Shown one piece after another: positions 41,495-52,700 of a stretch of DNA of 64,000 nt. The notes beneath the pieces are model-generated. The model was not told the DNA's origin. It did no database searches and worked only from the letters and a program-made list of their open reading frames with translations. Both the position numbers and the translations under genes were made by a program. Source of the stretch: Sweltsa coloradensis (taxonomy: Eukaryota; Arthropoda; Insecta; Plecoptera; Chloroperlidae); contig JAMZAV010002043.1 in assembly GCA_024449915.1 (NCBI GenBank), positions 62,001-126,000 of the forward strand, read 5' to 3'. Positions within the stretch are counted from its first letter, which is position 1; every line of letters starts with the position of its first letter.

Positions 41495-41557
41495 CCATGG
41501 GAATTGCGGAGCGAAGGGATCCAGCTTGCCATGGGAAGATGGGATGAGTCGCGCGCG
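41495..41557 (-). CDS. Candidate 63-nt cassette exon or alternative first exon
   Basis: A consensus donor GTAAGTGC follows 41495 on the minus strand in a locally GC-rich, CpG-containing patch. Two readings exist. With the weak acceptor AAATAG above 41557, a 21-codon phase 0-0 segment ending KLDPFAPQFPW would join the 1.3 kb exon in frame. Alternatively an ATG at 41532 gives a short start peptide MASWIPSLRNSH ending in phase 2, which is not compatible with the 1.3 kb exon. A full CRE palindrome TGACGTCA lies upstream at 41838-41845, which would suit an internal promoter. Neither reading is proven. Confidence 0.28.
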
Positions 41558-41750
41558 CTATTTGGATTTCGGAGAAGTGGCGTCTACAGGGTTGAGGCGT
41601 GCGTGAGTCAGTGACTGAGCAACTATGACGTGGGGGCTCGATTACCGGTACAAAGATTGAGTGATAACATACACCACATACGTGACAGTGTATTTAGACA
41701 ATTTGGCAGTAATGAATGGCACATCCAATTATAGGCGTAAATACATATGT

Positions 41751-41832
41751 GTATTTAGAGTCTACCAACTCGGATATCAAACTAATTTTCATCAGGGGGC
41801 TTTAAATTAAAGATGGCCGAACCATCCCTGTG
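41751..41832 (+). repeat. Dispersed repeat copy
   Basis: AGAGTCTACCAACTCGG, ACTAATTTTCATCAGGGGGC, TTTAAATTAAAG and CATCCCTGTGGG match, in order, the copy at 44653-44735; a shorter reverse copy lies at 56926-56970. Confidence 0.6.
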
Positions 41833-41837
41833 GGCGC

Positions 41838-41845
41838 TGACGTCA
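41838..41845. promoter_or_regulatory. CRE palindrome TGACGTCA
   Basis: A perfect CREB/ATF-type site sits about 280 bp upstream (minus-strand sense) of the donor-bearing segment at 41.5 kb, in a GC-richer patch. Its left neighbour (41751-41832) belongs to a dispersed repeat also present at 44.65 kb, so the site is close to repeat sequence and may not be regulatory. Confidence 0.25.
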
Positions 41846-42277
41846 TCGACGCATCAATAACGCCCAACCAGCGATCGGTATTTGAAATTGGAACTCGCTG
41901 GGTGGCCATAATTCACCCGCGACGACGCCAGGATAGACAATTGCTAGTTTGAACAACATAAAATTGTGTTCCTTTTTATAATGAGCTAATTGTTGCTATA
42001 AACAGGCTCCAAAATCACCGTTTACATAATACATAGCCCTAAATCATATTATGGATTATATTGCGTCAAAGAAGAATCTAGGAAGATTTTGAGTAATAAT
42101 ATATATTAAGTAAATTACGGCTGTTTAAATAAATATGTAATTCGATACGATATCGATATGTAAGCATATTTTCGATGACAGTATTTGGACAATTGGACTA
42201 CATATCGAAATCGGGGGTAAAGATCAAATTTTTGTTAAAAACATGAAAATCTAGCGAGAATGGGAATTTCTTAAATT

Positions 42278-43130
42278 TGGTGGAGGTGCCGGGTCATTAA
42301 ACGCGAGTCCGAACATAAAACCCGTATTTATGAAGTTTTGGCGTTACCTTTGAAGCCACACAGTTTGAATACCAGAACTTTTTGATACTATTAAAACTAA
42401 CAAAAAAGAATTTGGCTCAAATATAACATTTCGATAATTGAATGATATGCCATAGCCCGGCCCTAATTTAAATATCTCCAACACAAAATACCTGCGAATA
42501 TGCAAAAGTAAAATGTATGCAATAGGCAGAACAAAAAATAAGAGGTGCAAATGGAAACCACACTAACAAATAAACATCAATCATACAATTTATCATTTTG
42601 AAAACCTGCACATGAGGTTAGTGGTGCAGTCGAGCCCTTCAAAAGAGGGGGGGGGGTCATTGTCCCGCAGAAGGGCAGACAAGACACCCGTCTGTTATCC
42701 TAACTAACCAGGGTGTTTGAGGGGGTGGCAAACAAATGACTGACTAGCAGCCATTGTGACAACACAACGCAAAAGTTTCGACCCCTCTGCTCTGTTTCAT
42801 GCAGATAAGGAAACAACTATAGTTTGTCTGCGAAACAGTTATTAATGATTTTACTCCACAACTAAAAACTATTTTCGTACCGAAACTCTAGTCTAGCTTC
42901 GTCGAGTGGTACAATGGTTGCACAAAGTTTAGTAAGTTCTGAATGTCCTCAGTGACTTAGTAAACATACCTATTCCCAGACAAGTATAATGTTGTACTTC
43001 AAAATATTCATAGGCCTACTATTAATAATGTGTGTCTGAGAAAGGATGATAAGCAGATGAGGTATCGCCAAATATTAATAACGAATTATTCGTTCTCACA
43101 CTAGCATTGAATGACCCGGCACCTCCACCA
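42278..43130. mobile_element. Possible DNA element bounded by a 21-bp inverted pair
   Basis: TGGTGGAGGTGCCGGGTCAT plus T at 42278-42298 is matched exactly by its reverse complement at 43110-43130. The 853-bp unit has no transposase frame; the inside includes a G-run at 42647-42656. No target duplication is obvious, so the two could instead be independent insertions of the dispersed motif. Confidence 0.4.
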
Positions 43131-43359
43131 TTTGTAAAATTTGGGATGAATTTATATGGCTACCCACCTCCACCATATAAGCACTGGGACCGAAATGTGA
43201 AGAAAAAGATCAATTTCCTTGGGCATATTTACAGCATGGGCTTCCACATTAAAATTTCCAAACAATCCTATCCTCGTTCTTTTTATGAATTGGAACGAGT
43301 TTTTTGTTGTTTAGGCCTACTCTTTTTTTCAATATAGGGCTCAAATACATACATTGAAA

Positions 43360-43495
43360 ATATTTCCACTTGTCGATATCTTTACCAAGTGTCTTAAAAC
43401 GTTTTATTTCCACGTGTGGATATCTTTACCAAGTGTCTTAAAACGTTTTATTTCCACGTGTCGATATCTTTACCATCTTAAAACGTTTCTTTGTT
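43360..43495. repeat. 44-bp tandem repeat, about 3 copies
   Basis: GATATC starts at 43375, 43419 and 43463. The unit includes TATCTTTACCAAGTGTCTTA, AAACGTTTTATTTCCACGTG. The third copy is shortened. It lies immediately downstream (minus-strand sense) of the donor of the 43.5 kb exon. Confidence 0.9.
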
Positions 43496-43503
43496 GTACT
43501 CAC

Positions 43504-43666
43504 TTTGACCCCGGGCAGCACTATCTGTTGTATGGAGAGCGAGGAAGAGCTCTGAGCAGTGTCCAGCTCCTCGGAGCTAGAGTGGTCCGAGGGGTGTTCG
43601 GCCGTGAAGACGCTGTCATGGGAGACACTCAGGCCAGAGTGTCCAGCGTACAGACCAGTGCCGCTC
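43504..43666 (-). CDS. CRACD-like gene, exon encoding the SVSHDSVF motif
   Basis: The acceptor TATAATTTCCAG precedes 43666 and the donor GTGAGT follows 43504. The 163-nt exon starts with one base that completes an Arg codon from the 45 kb exon, then gives 54 codons and exits in phase 0. The peptide reads SGTGLYAGHSG, then LSVSHDSVF, an acidic/serine stretch with SSSEELD and QSSSSLSIQQ, and ends VLPGVK. SVSHDSVF is the best family clue: vertebrate CRACD has AFSHDSIF at the head of its conserved N-terminal domain (DUF4592, if I recall the family name correctly). A database search was not possible. The upstream intron from the 45 kb exon is 1405 bp; the downstream intron is about 42 kb and contains the satellite. 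Confidence 0.85.
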
Positions 43667-45071
43667 CTGGAAATTATACGGGTTAGTACTGAGTATTGTT
43701 AAAATCTGTTCCTATTCCTTGAGGGACTAAACGGCTAGTAGCCCACCGGTATCAAGCTGTAACACTAATTATTGCAGTTTTCTCATGTCAACTCACCAAC
43801 TGTACCTAGCCACACAATAGTCCAAGCGCAGAATCATTTAAAACAAATTGTTACTTATGGTTGTTCTAGTGCATTTGGAACTGAATAAAAAAATCATCCT
43901 TCTTTTATTATTTATTATTTGTATAAATATATCCTTCTTTTATTATTTATTAATTTGTATGAATATTAAACGACAAACTTTACAAAATACATGCTCTAGA
44001 GTCTAGAAAACAAAAATGTCTATGAAATTCAAATACTGTATTTGAAAAATTACTATGTTTCGTTATGCAAAAACATAATTTTATCCTTATGCGAGTCTAG
44101 GCAAGTATAGCTGTTCGTCAACGACTAACGTGACATACAGTACAAATAAGGAACGTTGCAAGCTAAAGTTCGATTTTGTTCCATGCAGTCCAAACATACC
44201 TTCAATATAATAATTTTACCAATAGGACGCACGAAGATGGAAGCGATATCGTAAGATAAATAGTTCCTTTATGGCTTGGTCACTCTGCTTATTAGTTATT
44301 ATTATTGTGTACACCTTCTGTTGGTCAGTGTGTTCAGTAATAAAAGTAAAAAAGCAAGTCACAACATTTTGTGCCACTTGTCCGAAGGTAATACTGAACA
44401 CCAATACAGTTTAATTAACAAAGAATTCATGTCACCGTTGTAAAACAATATGTTGTTTGTAGAATCGCATTTTAGGTCGTGATAATTGAGAAACACCACA
44501 AGATATGCTACATGACACGACAGTTCTCTTCAGCACTGTCCACACCATGCCAGTAACAATTAAGGACATGCTAGCAATGAAATTTAGGTTAAGTAAATCA
44601 AAATCGACTCTAGAATTCAGGAATACATGTAAAATAAATAAATAAATTCATTGTATTTCGAGTCTACCCACTCAGTTGTATGACTAATTTTCAGTGGGGG
44701 ACTTTAAATCAAAGCGACCAAGCCAATCCTGTAGGCCCCGTTATTATTATATGTTATTTAAACAATGCATGCAATCTTTAATTTTAGGTTTTCGGACAAG
44801 CAAATATTATTTCTCGTCCATTTCGTAATGCAAATCATTTTCGAAGTTAGTGCCAAAAATTCAAAGTTGTAGATCAAGTGGTGTGAGACAATGAGACATA
44901 CACATGACAAATAATAATCGAGTCAACCTCAAGGACACCGTTTCTGAGACTGGTGTTGTGAAGGTACTATAATCTCCTGCGCGGGGTACCGGAGATTTAG
45001 TGGACCTTGGTTGCTACAACCGATCAGTTCTTGTTTCAGCCTCCAACTGGTTGGTGTCCTGTCTGTCTCAC
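43667..45071 (-). other. Intron of the CRACD-like gene (1405 bp)
   Basis: It is bounded by a GTGAGA donor next to 45072 and a TTTCCAG acceptor next to 43666. The phase at this intron is 2, and the split codon becomes Arg (AG plus G). Content is AT-rich with a local near-duplication around 43900-43955 (ATCCTTCTTTTATTATTTAT twice) and one copy of a dispersed repeat at 44653-44735. No other exon is evident. Confidence 0.75.
44653..44735 (+). repeat. Dispersed repeat copy
   Basis: CGAGTCTACCCACTCAG, ACTAATTTTCAGTGGGGGAC and TTTAAATCAAAG match the 41.75 kb copy with scattered substitutions. It lies in the 1.4-kb intron. Confidence 0.6.
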
Positions 45072-45261
45072 CTTCTCTTGTTGGGTTCGTCCCCCGCCAG
45101 GAGCTCGCTCGTGGAGCGACTCCGGTGAGAATCCAGGACCACCGGGGCCGGCTCGACGGGGGTGTCTCCCGGAGCCGGCATCACCGACCCGGAGTGCCGG
45201 ACTTTCCGCCGGAACATCTTCCGGAGTCCCCGAAACGGGTGGAAGCGCCTGCGTTTGGTTT
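45072..45261 (-). CDS. CRACD-like gene, exon encoding basic patch and SRSTSELL motif
   Basis: The acceptor GTTTTTGTTTTGCAG precedes 45261 and the donor GTGAGA follows 45072; the exon is 190 nt, entering in phase 1 and leaving in phase 2. The protein begins with the basic run KRRRFHPFRGLRKMFRRK, then a Pro/Ala/Val linker, then SRSTSELL, and ends DEPNK plus two codons. As I recall the vertebrate CRACD/KIAA1211 N-terminus, it has a comparable order: a Lys-rich patch with Phe residues, then a Ser-rich SQSASD-like stretch, then GTRAFSHDSIF. The basic patch may bind acidic lipid or protein surfaces; that is inference. Third positions are strongly GC-biased and the AT-rich flanks stop abruptly at the splice sites. 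Other frames over the same bases are shadows. Confidence 0.85.
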
Positions 45262-46989
45262 CTGCAAAACAAAAACACAACCATGACCTTCAAGGAAACA
45301 TCATTCCGAACGTTTAAATCTAAAAAAACAGAGACATGTTTAAGGCGTGTTTTTATTGGTATCGCTTTTGCCTGAAGGCTCAAGCTATGACGCAAAAGCT
45401 AAACAACCTGCTTAATTCGACCAAGCATAATTATCTATCTTGAAGCAGACTCGATATGCATTCGATTTAAATATATTATTCGACACAAGAATAATTTTTC
45501 GCAATAAATTATATCCACTTAACTTGAGCGTCAAAGTTAACGTGTAATTAAACACGCTCATTAAATCTACCAATGACAATTATTTAAAAATACACCATTG
45601 AACAAATCAGGAATGCATTTTTTGCGTGTACGAAGGTTTCTAAATGTCGTGAGCCGGTCGTTGTATCAATATTCATCAGGCGATCGTACCGTTATAATCT
45701 CGCTGGAACATGGCGTGCCCTTAATGAACGGTCAAACTAAGAACGATCTAATCCAAGGATGACCAATGATTTAGTGCGAGTTGTCACACAAGGAGCAGCT
45801 ACTGCGCTGCGCTGGTCCGTGGTCCAGTTACTGCATGGATGGAGCCCAGCGTGGGTCAGTGGGCGCCCGAGGCGAGGCCTACCGGTGGTGATGCGCAGTA
45901 CCATGCCCGGCTTGACTTCCTTGGACCGACAAACTTTATAATATACTAACCTTATACTTAATAATTTTAAACGATAACAAATCGTAACCTTATAGAAATA
46001 GACTACCCGTAAAAGCTCACACGTTCATCACACACACCGACTTATGGAATATAAATGAGATAACGAATTATACTCTCTTTGCGCAATGGATAATGATTTA
46101 TTTGACATTTTTATTTTGAAAAATATGTAGCAAAATCATTACGGTAAAACAAATTGCTATGTACATTGTTAAAGGCAAATCTATTGTCAGATAATTACGC
46201 TTCAATCGATGACTTTCGAAGTATTAAGCCAAAACATGATATAAACTAACATTTATTAATATTATTTTATTGATTTGACCTTGAGAGTGATACAAAAAAA
46301 AATAACATTCCAATTTTCCGTATGTTATCCAAAGTCGAAATTATGGGCCACTCGGACAAAATCAATCAAAGACATGGTCTACTAAAATTTAAAATGAATC
46401 TTCCAATGACCAGACGGCTGTTCCAAAAGGTTAACTTTGGTGTCGACAATTTTGTATCCCGTTGTCTGTCGTGAAACATCACTTCGTGAAAGAATGAACT
46501 GACTATTGAATGGGACGTGCCAAAGTTGGATCTCCATTGTCGTTCGAGATGAATGAACTAGGTGTCACTCAGGTTTGCCCAACTTGCGCGTGTCGGTGGA
46601 AGGAAAATACTTGAAGAAGAAAAAATTGTCGTAGCTACGACGTAGAAAGAGTTGGACACTTCAGAGATGAACCTATCTCGCGAGGAGGTGATGGCGGGAA
46701 AGTTTGCACAATTGGTAGTGAGACCTGAAAACCAAAATGAGGGAAAATAAAATGTCTATGCATACTCTAACTTTGGATGACTACTTCAAGAAAACCTTAT
46801 TTGAAGGAGTTTTTGAGGGTGTATTTTCTTTATTTAAGTGATCCCCAAAAATGAGGGACAATACTTGAACTGCCAATTTAATCAATTCTTTACCTCCGAA
46901 ACTTGGTCTGACATTATTTAACTTTTGGAAAGTTTTTTGTTGGCCTCTGTTATTTCTTTTGTGGTGGTTTGTTTTGTTATGTATGTTCT

Positions 46990-47095
46990 ATTTTCAGTTT
47001 GTAATTCAATCTCTTGATAAAAGAACTCTAATGTTAGTTCCGAAACGTCGAGTGAAAATAAAACTCAATGAGTGGCTTAAACCATAAAAACAATT
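46990..47095 (+). mobile_element. Retroelement 3' end with decayed hammerhead-like core
   Basis: CTCTTGATAAAAGAACTCTA then ATGTTAGTTCCGAAACGTCG is followed by AAAATAAAACTCAATGAG. CCGAAACGTCG before an AAATAAA tail is a signature I associate with Penelope-like and some LINE 3' regions, which can carry minimal hammerhead ribozymes. A five-base-pair stem (GAACT 47023-47027 with AGTTC 47036-47040) sits between a CTTGATAA box and CGAAAC, but the CTGATGA core is degenerate, so activity is unlikely. Confidence 0.4.
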
Positions 47096-48856
47096 ATTTC
47101 TAAAGTTCGTTAACATAGATATTTTTTACTCTATGGATAAACTGCAAGGTAACGTTTCTACGTCGCCACACATGCTACAAGTGTGCTGTGCGGAGGAGTG
47201 TTGTACCAAACTGCACGACAACTAAACCGAATAAAATATCGATCACCGCCTACCTGATACCGATACATTATTTATTTAGTAAAAGGTAGAGTGGGCAAAG
47301 CCAGGTGCTACAGATGAGAATGTTTTCTCCCGGGACCCATGGATATGAATAATCCATTAACATGGATGGGTACTCGAAGCTGCCGGGGTAGGACTTGATA
47401 TGTGAAGCGAAAGGGAAGTAAATACAGGAAGCGCGCCCCCTCGTATAGACTGAGCGGCTACCTGTACACATCAACCTGTACTAGAACGCCACCCTTTACA
47501 CATCCCCCTCACTAAAATAAACGAATTGCTATTAATAACCAACCATACGGTCGGTGGAAGAAACGATTTGGTGCGGCTTTTGCTGACATCGACAATTCTG
47601 TTTAGGGGTAAAAACCATCAGACCATTACAGCACGACTTCGAAATGTGTGTATGTGTTCCATTCTTTTAAAGGCACTGATAGACACACGATCTAGTGATT
47701 GTCAATGTACTATAGGGACAGAAATAATCGTTATGGGTGAGCCTCTTAGTTAGTACACGAGACTTACAGAGAAACAGGTCAAACCATAAGAAAAACTTGT
47801 CATTATAATCATATTAACGTTGTAACTAACTAGATGCGTTTTAAATATGATTACGTTGATAGCCGGAAAACATGCAATGAGGTGAATAAAATTAAAAATA
47901 ACGGTTATCTTTAGAAAATCAAAGTAAAAAGAGACTAGATCAGATTTCTGTTAGAAACAAATAGTGTGTGTGTGTGGTTCTCGAAGAAAGTACAATTTCA
48001 AATTCAAAGCAAATTAATCATTTGACCACGCAAAATTTCAATTGAATATAGAGCGAAAAATAAATAAGAAGCTTGCGGCGAACACCTATAAAATATCCGT
48101 ATTGAAACTTGGCGTCAAAGAGTACTTTCAACAAGACGGCAAAGTGAAAACTATAAGCGAGAAATTGATAGATCGCTTTAGCCACGTATTAACGCCTCCT
48201 CTCCCAGACATAGTTGATTTAATAGGGTCATTGTAATATCGAATTGCACGTTCAAACGTCACCTTTCGCGTGCAATAATTGCTGCTGAATTAGCATACTG
48301 GCATGGGTGTGGCATTGTCAAGAAGGCAATGGCATCGAATTTCGCACCGCAAAGTCACGATTATATGATGACGTTTCGAGAAAGTTATTGCAAATCAACC
48401 CCGTGAAAGTGAGTTTCCGAAGAGTACATTTTAGTGTGACTTTTATTGTTGCACTTTTACAGTTTTATTAAGATTGTTTTGGCGATATTTGAGGCAAAGA
48501 AATGTTGTTTTAAAATAATTGTACTCATATTATTTCCCTTCACTGTAAAACTAAATCTAGCACCAGGCAGATGTTAATTCAAATACCCGGCGCCTCCACC
48601 AAAACAAGAAACATTATTTATTCATGTATTTTTCTTCAAAGATCTGTTGATTAAGTAGCTTCGCTCCCTGTTGTGGGTGCACTCGTACCCGTGTTCGTTC
48701 CTTTAGGTTGGAGTTCTAACGAACTAGTCCAAAACTCGGTGTGAACGCATGTGGACCCATGGAATACAACTAAGGCAAAGTGTGGCCTAACTTCGGCTCA
48801 CTAGCAACCACATGCATAACGCTAGGTAGCGAGCGTCAAGTGATACTGAATAATAT

Positions 48857-49006
48857 TTTTTTGTGGGAAGCCTGCCCAGGTTGCAATTCATGCCCCTCTT
48901 TAGGTGTCTGAGAAAACCTCGGACAAAACCATCAGTCAGGATTTCCGGTCTCGACGGGATTTGAACCCGGGACCTCCCGAATCAGAGTCGAGTTAACACT
49001 GTCGAT
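48857..49006 (-). mobile_element. tRNA-derived SINE with target duplication
   Basis: On the minus strand the head has GGGAGGTCCCGGGTTCAAAT then CCC, a good polymerase III B box (48968-48956), followed by GGTTTTGTCCGAGGTTTTC, a tail motif common in insect SINEs, and a T/A-run at the 3' end. The element is flanked by AAGTGATACTGA(A)TAATAT on both sides (48838-48856 and 49007-49024), a target duplication of about 18 bp with one indel. Confidence 0.78.
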
Positions 49007-49757
49007 AAGTGATACTGATAATATGCAAAATATGCAGTGGTACCAGACTCAATTTCTCTACAAAATGTACTTCCTATACTACCAGACTCAAAGCTACTTC
49101 GCCGGAATTAGTTATACATGTTATTCACCAACCGTCGTCACTTTACATTTTTAGCTTCCAAACAGACTTTAACAGCTTAATGAAAACAACATTTAAATAT
49201 TATTCAAATGTATCTAATGAACACAAACAAAACATCCTACAAACTTCCAACTTTGTTCATTTAGACTTTGAAGCCCTCCAAGGCGACAGCTTCTTCATTA
49301 ATTCACATTTGTTTCAACTCTCTCTTTCTTAATGAAGAATTAGCCAACGTAAAGAATTAGCCCATCGCAAATAAATCCTTGAAAATGACGAGGGAGGTCG
49401 TGAGTCGTGATCGTAGGACATCCTGCAGATAATCTTTTCCTTATCACAGTTACTTTCTCTACGGGCTCGGCCATATTAATGACTTTGCCCATTAACGGAA
49501 TAAAACTATATAACAATTAAATTCTGAAGTAATATTTCACTTTATAATGAGAACGCTCATCCAAGACGTACGGACGGATGATCAACCACCGGGCACGGCT
49601 GTTGCTTTGCTTGCATTACCTGTTTGGTCGTTCACTTCCTATCGACCAGCATCACACTTCACCTTGCCTGGAACGCGACACTAAGTCTTGCAAGCAGCCA
49701 CCTCTTGTAATTGAATTAACACTAGGTTGTACTTGCGACTTCCTAATCAACGTCAAC

Positions 49758-49772
49758 GAGAGAGAGAGAGAG
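49758..49772 (+). repeat. (AG)n microsatellite
   Basis: An uninterrupted GA dinucleotide run. The open frame across it is not a recognisable protein. Confidence 0.7.
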
Positions 49773-52700
49773 GTGAAACGGGTTTACGAACGAGATTGTG
49801 CCCACCACCCCCGCGCGCTCTCTGAGGGAGGTGAAAGCAATCAACTCACACAGACAGATAATAATTAGGGTCATATAACAACAGGTGGGTGTCGAGTAGC
49901 AAGACATGCAACGAGACATCGAGTTACTGCACCGGCTCGCTTTATTTTGAAACAGACTACAAACCAGTTTCATTTGAACATTTTGTTGACGTAATTTTTA
50001 GTAATTATATCATATAATTACAATCATTTGGGCTTGCAATTTTCGTCATTAAGAAGCAAAACCTAACAATATTTTGTTAATGAAAATGAATAAATTAGTA
50101 GATTTTCGGTAGTTATGACTAATTTAGATGTAGTTCAGGTGTAATTTACATTTTCTCGCAGAAACAAATTTACAAGGCTATCAGCAGAATTTATAACTAT
50201 TTTATAGCACGATTCGAAATTAACGTTTAATGACTTCCTGCTTACAGAAAATATTTGCCGTGTTTTATCGAGAATAGCCGGTAGAGCTTTCCACGATGAA
50301 CGGTTGTTAGTAATAAATCAGCTAACTAAAAGTGCACAATGAATCTTCATGGCCGTGGCCTGCAGCGATGTAATGAGTGTCACATATTGGTAAGTGTCGA
50401 GGCTCGGTAACAAAGCGTCAGTGCACAATTACGCCTCACAATGTGAAGAGAACACCTATGGTGGTGCAGCAGCATCTAGTGACCCCGGATGACCTAGTTC
50501 TAGGACGAGGCTGAAGGCAGGAGCCACTCTGCAGCGAGAGGCAACGACTGGTCCAAGCGGACGGTGGGACTAAGAGATTTATTATATCAACGGCACGAAG
50601 ATCATAAAGAAACACGAGTAAGCTATATGTTTAATGATTAACAGAATTGAAGATACATTGCTACAAGTAAAAATAAATTAAGTTCGTTAGAAATGCAACT
50701 TACGCCGAAAGTTGAAACAATACAAAAATGTTCCAAAACGTGTAATGTTCCTCTTTGTTAAAGTTGTTCTGCTGTGATTTGTTTATCGAAACAAATTTTT
50801 TTATTAAAAACAACATATTTCAAAATGTTATAATGTGAATGTTTCAAGTACGTTTGCCATGTGATGCAAGAATAATTTACAAACCAAAAAAGTGTAAACC
50901 TGGACGTAGAAGACTACTCATTGTAGCTTTAATAGAACAGGTAAATGTTATTTAACAATTAATTGCACTTAACACTGCTCTTAGGTGGGAAAATAAGTAG
51001 TATTTATACTCATTGTATCTATCCAAGTTTGCACTAATTTATGCCCTTGCCCCTTACCCCTACACTGTAGAGGTGGTTCAGTTTTACCGCCAAACGAGAC
51101 TCCTTATAATGATGGTTGATAGATAAATTACCGCCGTGTAAGATCAATGGATGTATGTTATGTTATCTTTATTAAAAGGGTTTTCAGTTTCAATGAAAAT
51201 TCTTAAATAGAAGCTTTAAAAAAAGGGAAGTGGTGGGGTGGAGGGGGGGAGTTGAGAGTACCATGGCAGAGGATGCAGATGTGGGGGTGGTGGAGGAAAG
51301 TGGAGGTGGAGGTATTGTCGTGGTGGGGGCGGTGAAAAAGCTCATGCAGCAACACCAAACCAAGTGACAACAAAGGAAATAACAGATAAGAATATTTCAC
51401 AGGCCGAAATGTATTTTAGCATATTCAGAAAAGAGGTTAAAAGTTATCGCCATTTCAAAACGTCCCACTCCCACACAGTTTATGATACATGAAAGAGTTT
51501 TCAATTGAACGTTATCGTCACCCGTATTCATTACAATTTACATACAAACCCACGTGTGGCTTATCGGATCGAACAATACGCGGTGTTGTAACAGGCGGTT
51601 TTAATTGGCTACCGACAGCCTAACTCCACCTGCCGCCGAAATTAACCAGAGCAATTATCATCACCAAGAGAAATTAACGATTCCGCGAAAGCTGTGCCAT
51701 CGTGTTCAATACGTGCGTTTGTACACAAACACAGACTGTATCCGTGTTGCACATGTGTTGTGCAGTGATTCTTTCACGCGACATTGTCTACACGCCTACG
51801 TGTTGATGTAGTTATTTCGTTCAGGTACGGAACGATGGACTTGACTCGTAAGTGGGTATCGTATTGGGTCAGATGTACCGGTATCGATCACGTGTGAGGA
51901 GTCACTCCATGACTTGCTTGATGGCTCAGTTGTACAAGCAAGCGCGCATTTCACACTTCCTCTTAGTGTGTGCTTTGATGACGGGACACATTGAACCTGT
52001 GCCGTTCGCAAACGTTGAGATAAACCAAATTTTTAGCTCTGCAACATTTTACATCTCACTCGTTAATCATTCGGAAATATAATTTACGCGGTTGTCAAAA
52101 GTTAGCACTCGTGGAAAAAAAGCTTGTCACGTAGACGTCGTGTTCGCCATGAGGCACAGTAACAGCTGTTGTGATAGGACCAAATAAATTAGGTTTATAA
52201 CATTATAAATGCCAATCCTAAAACAGAAGTATTGCTTGCATAATTTTTGATAATATTTTACTACCGTGTTTACGAACTATGTTTGTACAATAGAAACTAA
52301 ATATACTAAAGTTGTAATATATGATTTAAGTTTTTGAATACGTGTTTAGATAGGAGAATCACACAAAATTGCAACTACATGGCCACCATATCCGTGTTCT
52401 GAATTATTCTAGTCCCAAAATTCACTTCTGTACTTCTTACAATTACAATTTCAATGTCCTATAACTAATCACCAATTACATTTCTCACATATTCCATATT
52501 TATATGCTAATTACGTTTTGCAATTGTGTGAATTATATAAATATGAATATAAGTTTTTTAAAAGCATAAGCATAAGCCCGCTTTAAGGACATAGTTATTG
52601 AAACTTTTACGACAACTGCTATGAATCTATATATATATCACTGTAGTCTAGTCTCGGCTACTCAACACCTTTCTACCTCGGCATATTGTCCAATCGTTTA

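Larger units (their letters stand above)
1366..43503 (-). other. Very long intron of the CRACD-like gene (about 42.1 kb)
   Basis: Inferred from the donor at 43503 and the acceptor at 1366. It holds the 21.9-kb satellite, at least five copies of one interspersed repeat family, several tRNA-derived SINE-like pieces, foldback elements and microsatellites. Three weak exon candidates inside it are listed separately. Outside those I see no coding signal: long AT-rich stretches such as 2300-3700, 5650-6790, 7210-8580, 11370-12300, 12430-13690, 14020-15290, 16270-17090, 17530-18238 and 40290-41490 have only short frames without convincing splice sites or codon bias. Confidence 0.6.

Noticed and set aside
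43354..43686. 110-codon plus-strand frame at 43.4-43.7 kb
   Set aside because: It reads through the 44-bp tandem repeat and the reverse strand of the true exon.
45007..45395. Overlapping frames of 91-122 codons on both strands at 45 kb
   Set aside because: They are shadows of the 190-nt minus-strand exon; they continue into AT-rich intron and ignore its splice sites.
45650..45945. Minus-strand TATAAAG and short frame as promoter and first exon
   Set aside because: The frame stops after about 52 codons without a donor and no initiator is evident; it was left as a GC-richer patch in the intron entry.
49578..49868. 96-codon frame with an ERERE stretch
   Set aside because: It is created by an (AG)n microsatellite; nothing recognisable on either side.
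50340..50392. Short plus-strand ATG frame ending at a GTAAGT donor (MNLHGRGLQRCNECHIL)
   Set aside because: Only 17 codons, no partner exon, and a GTAAGT by chance is common in this much sequence.
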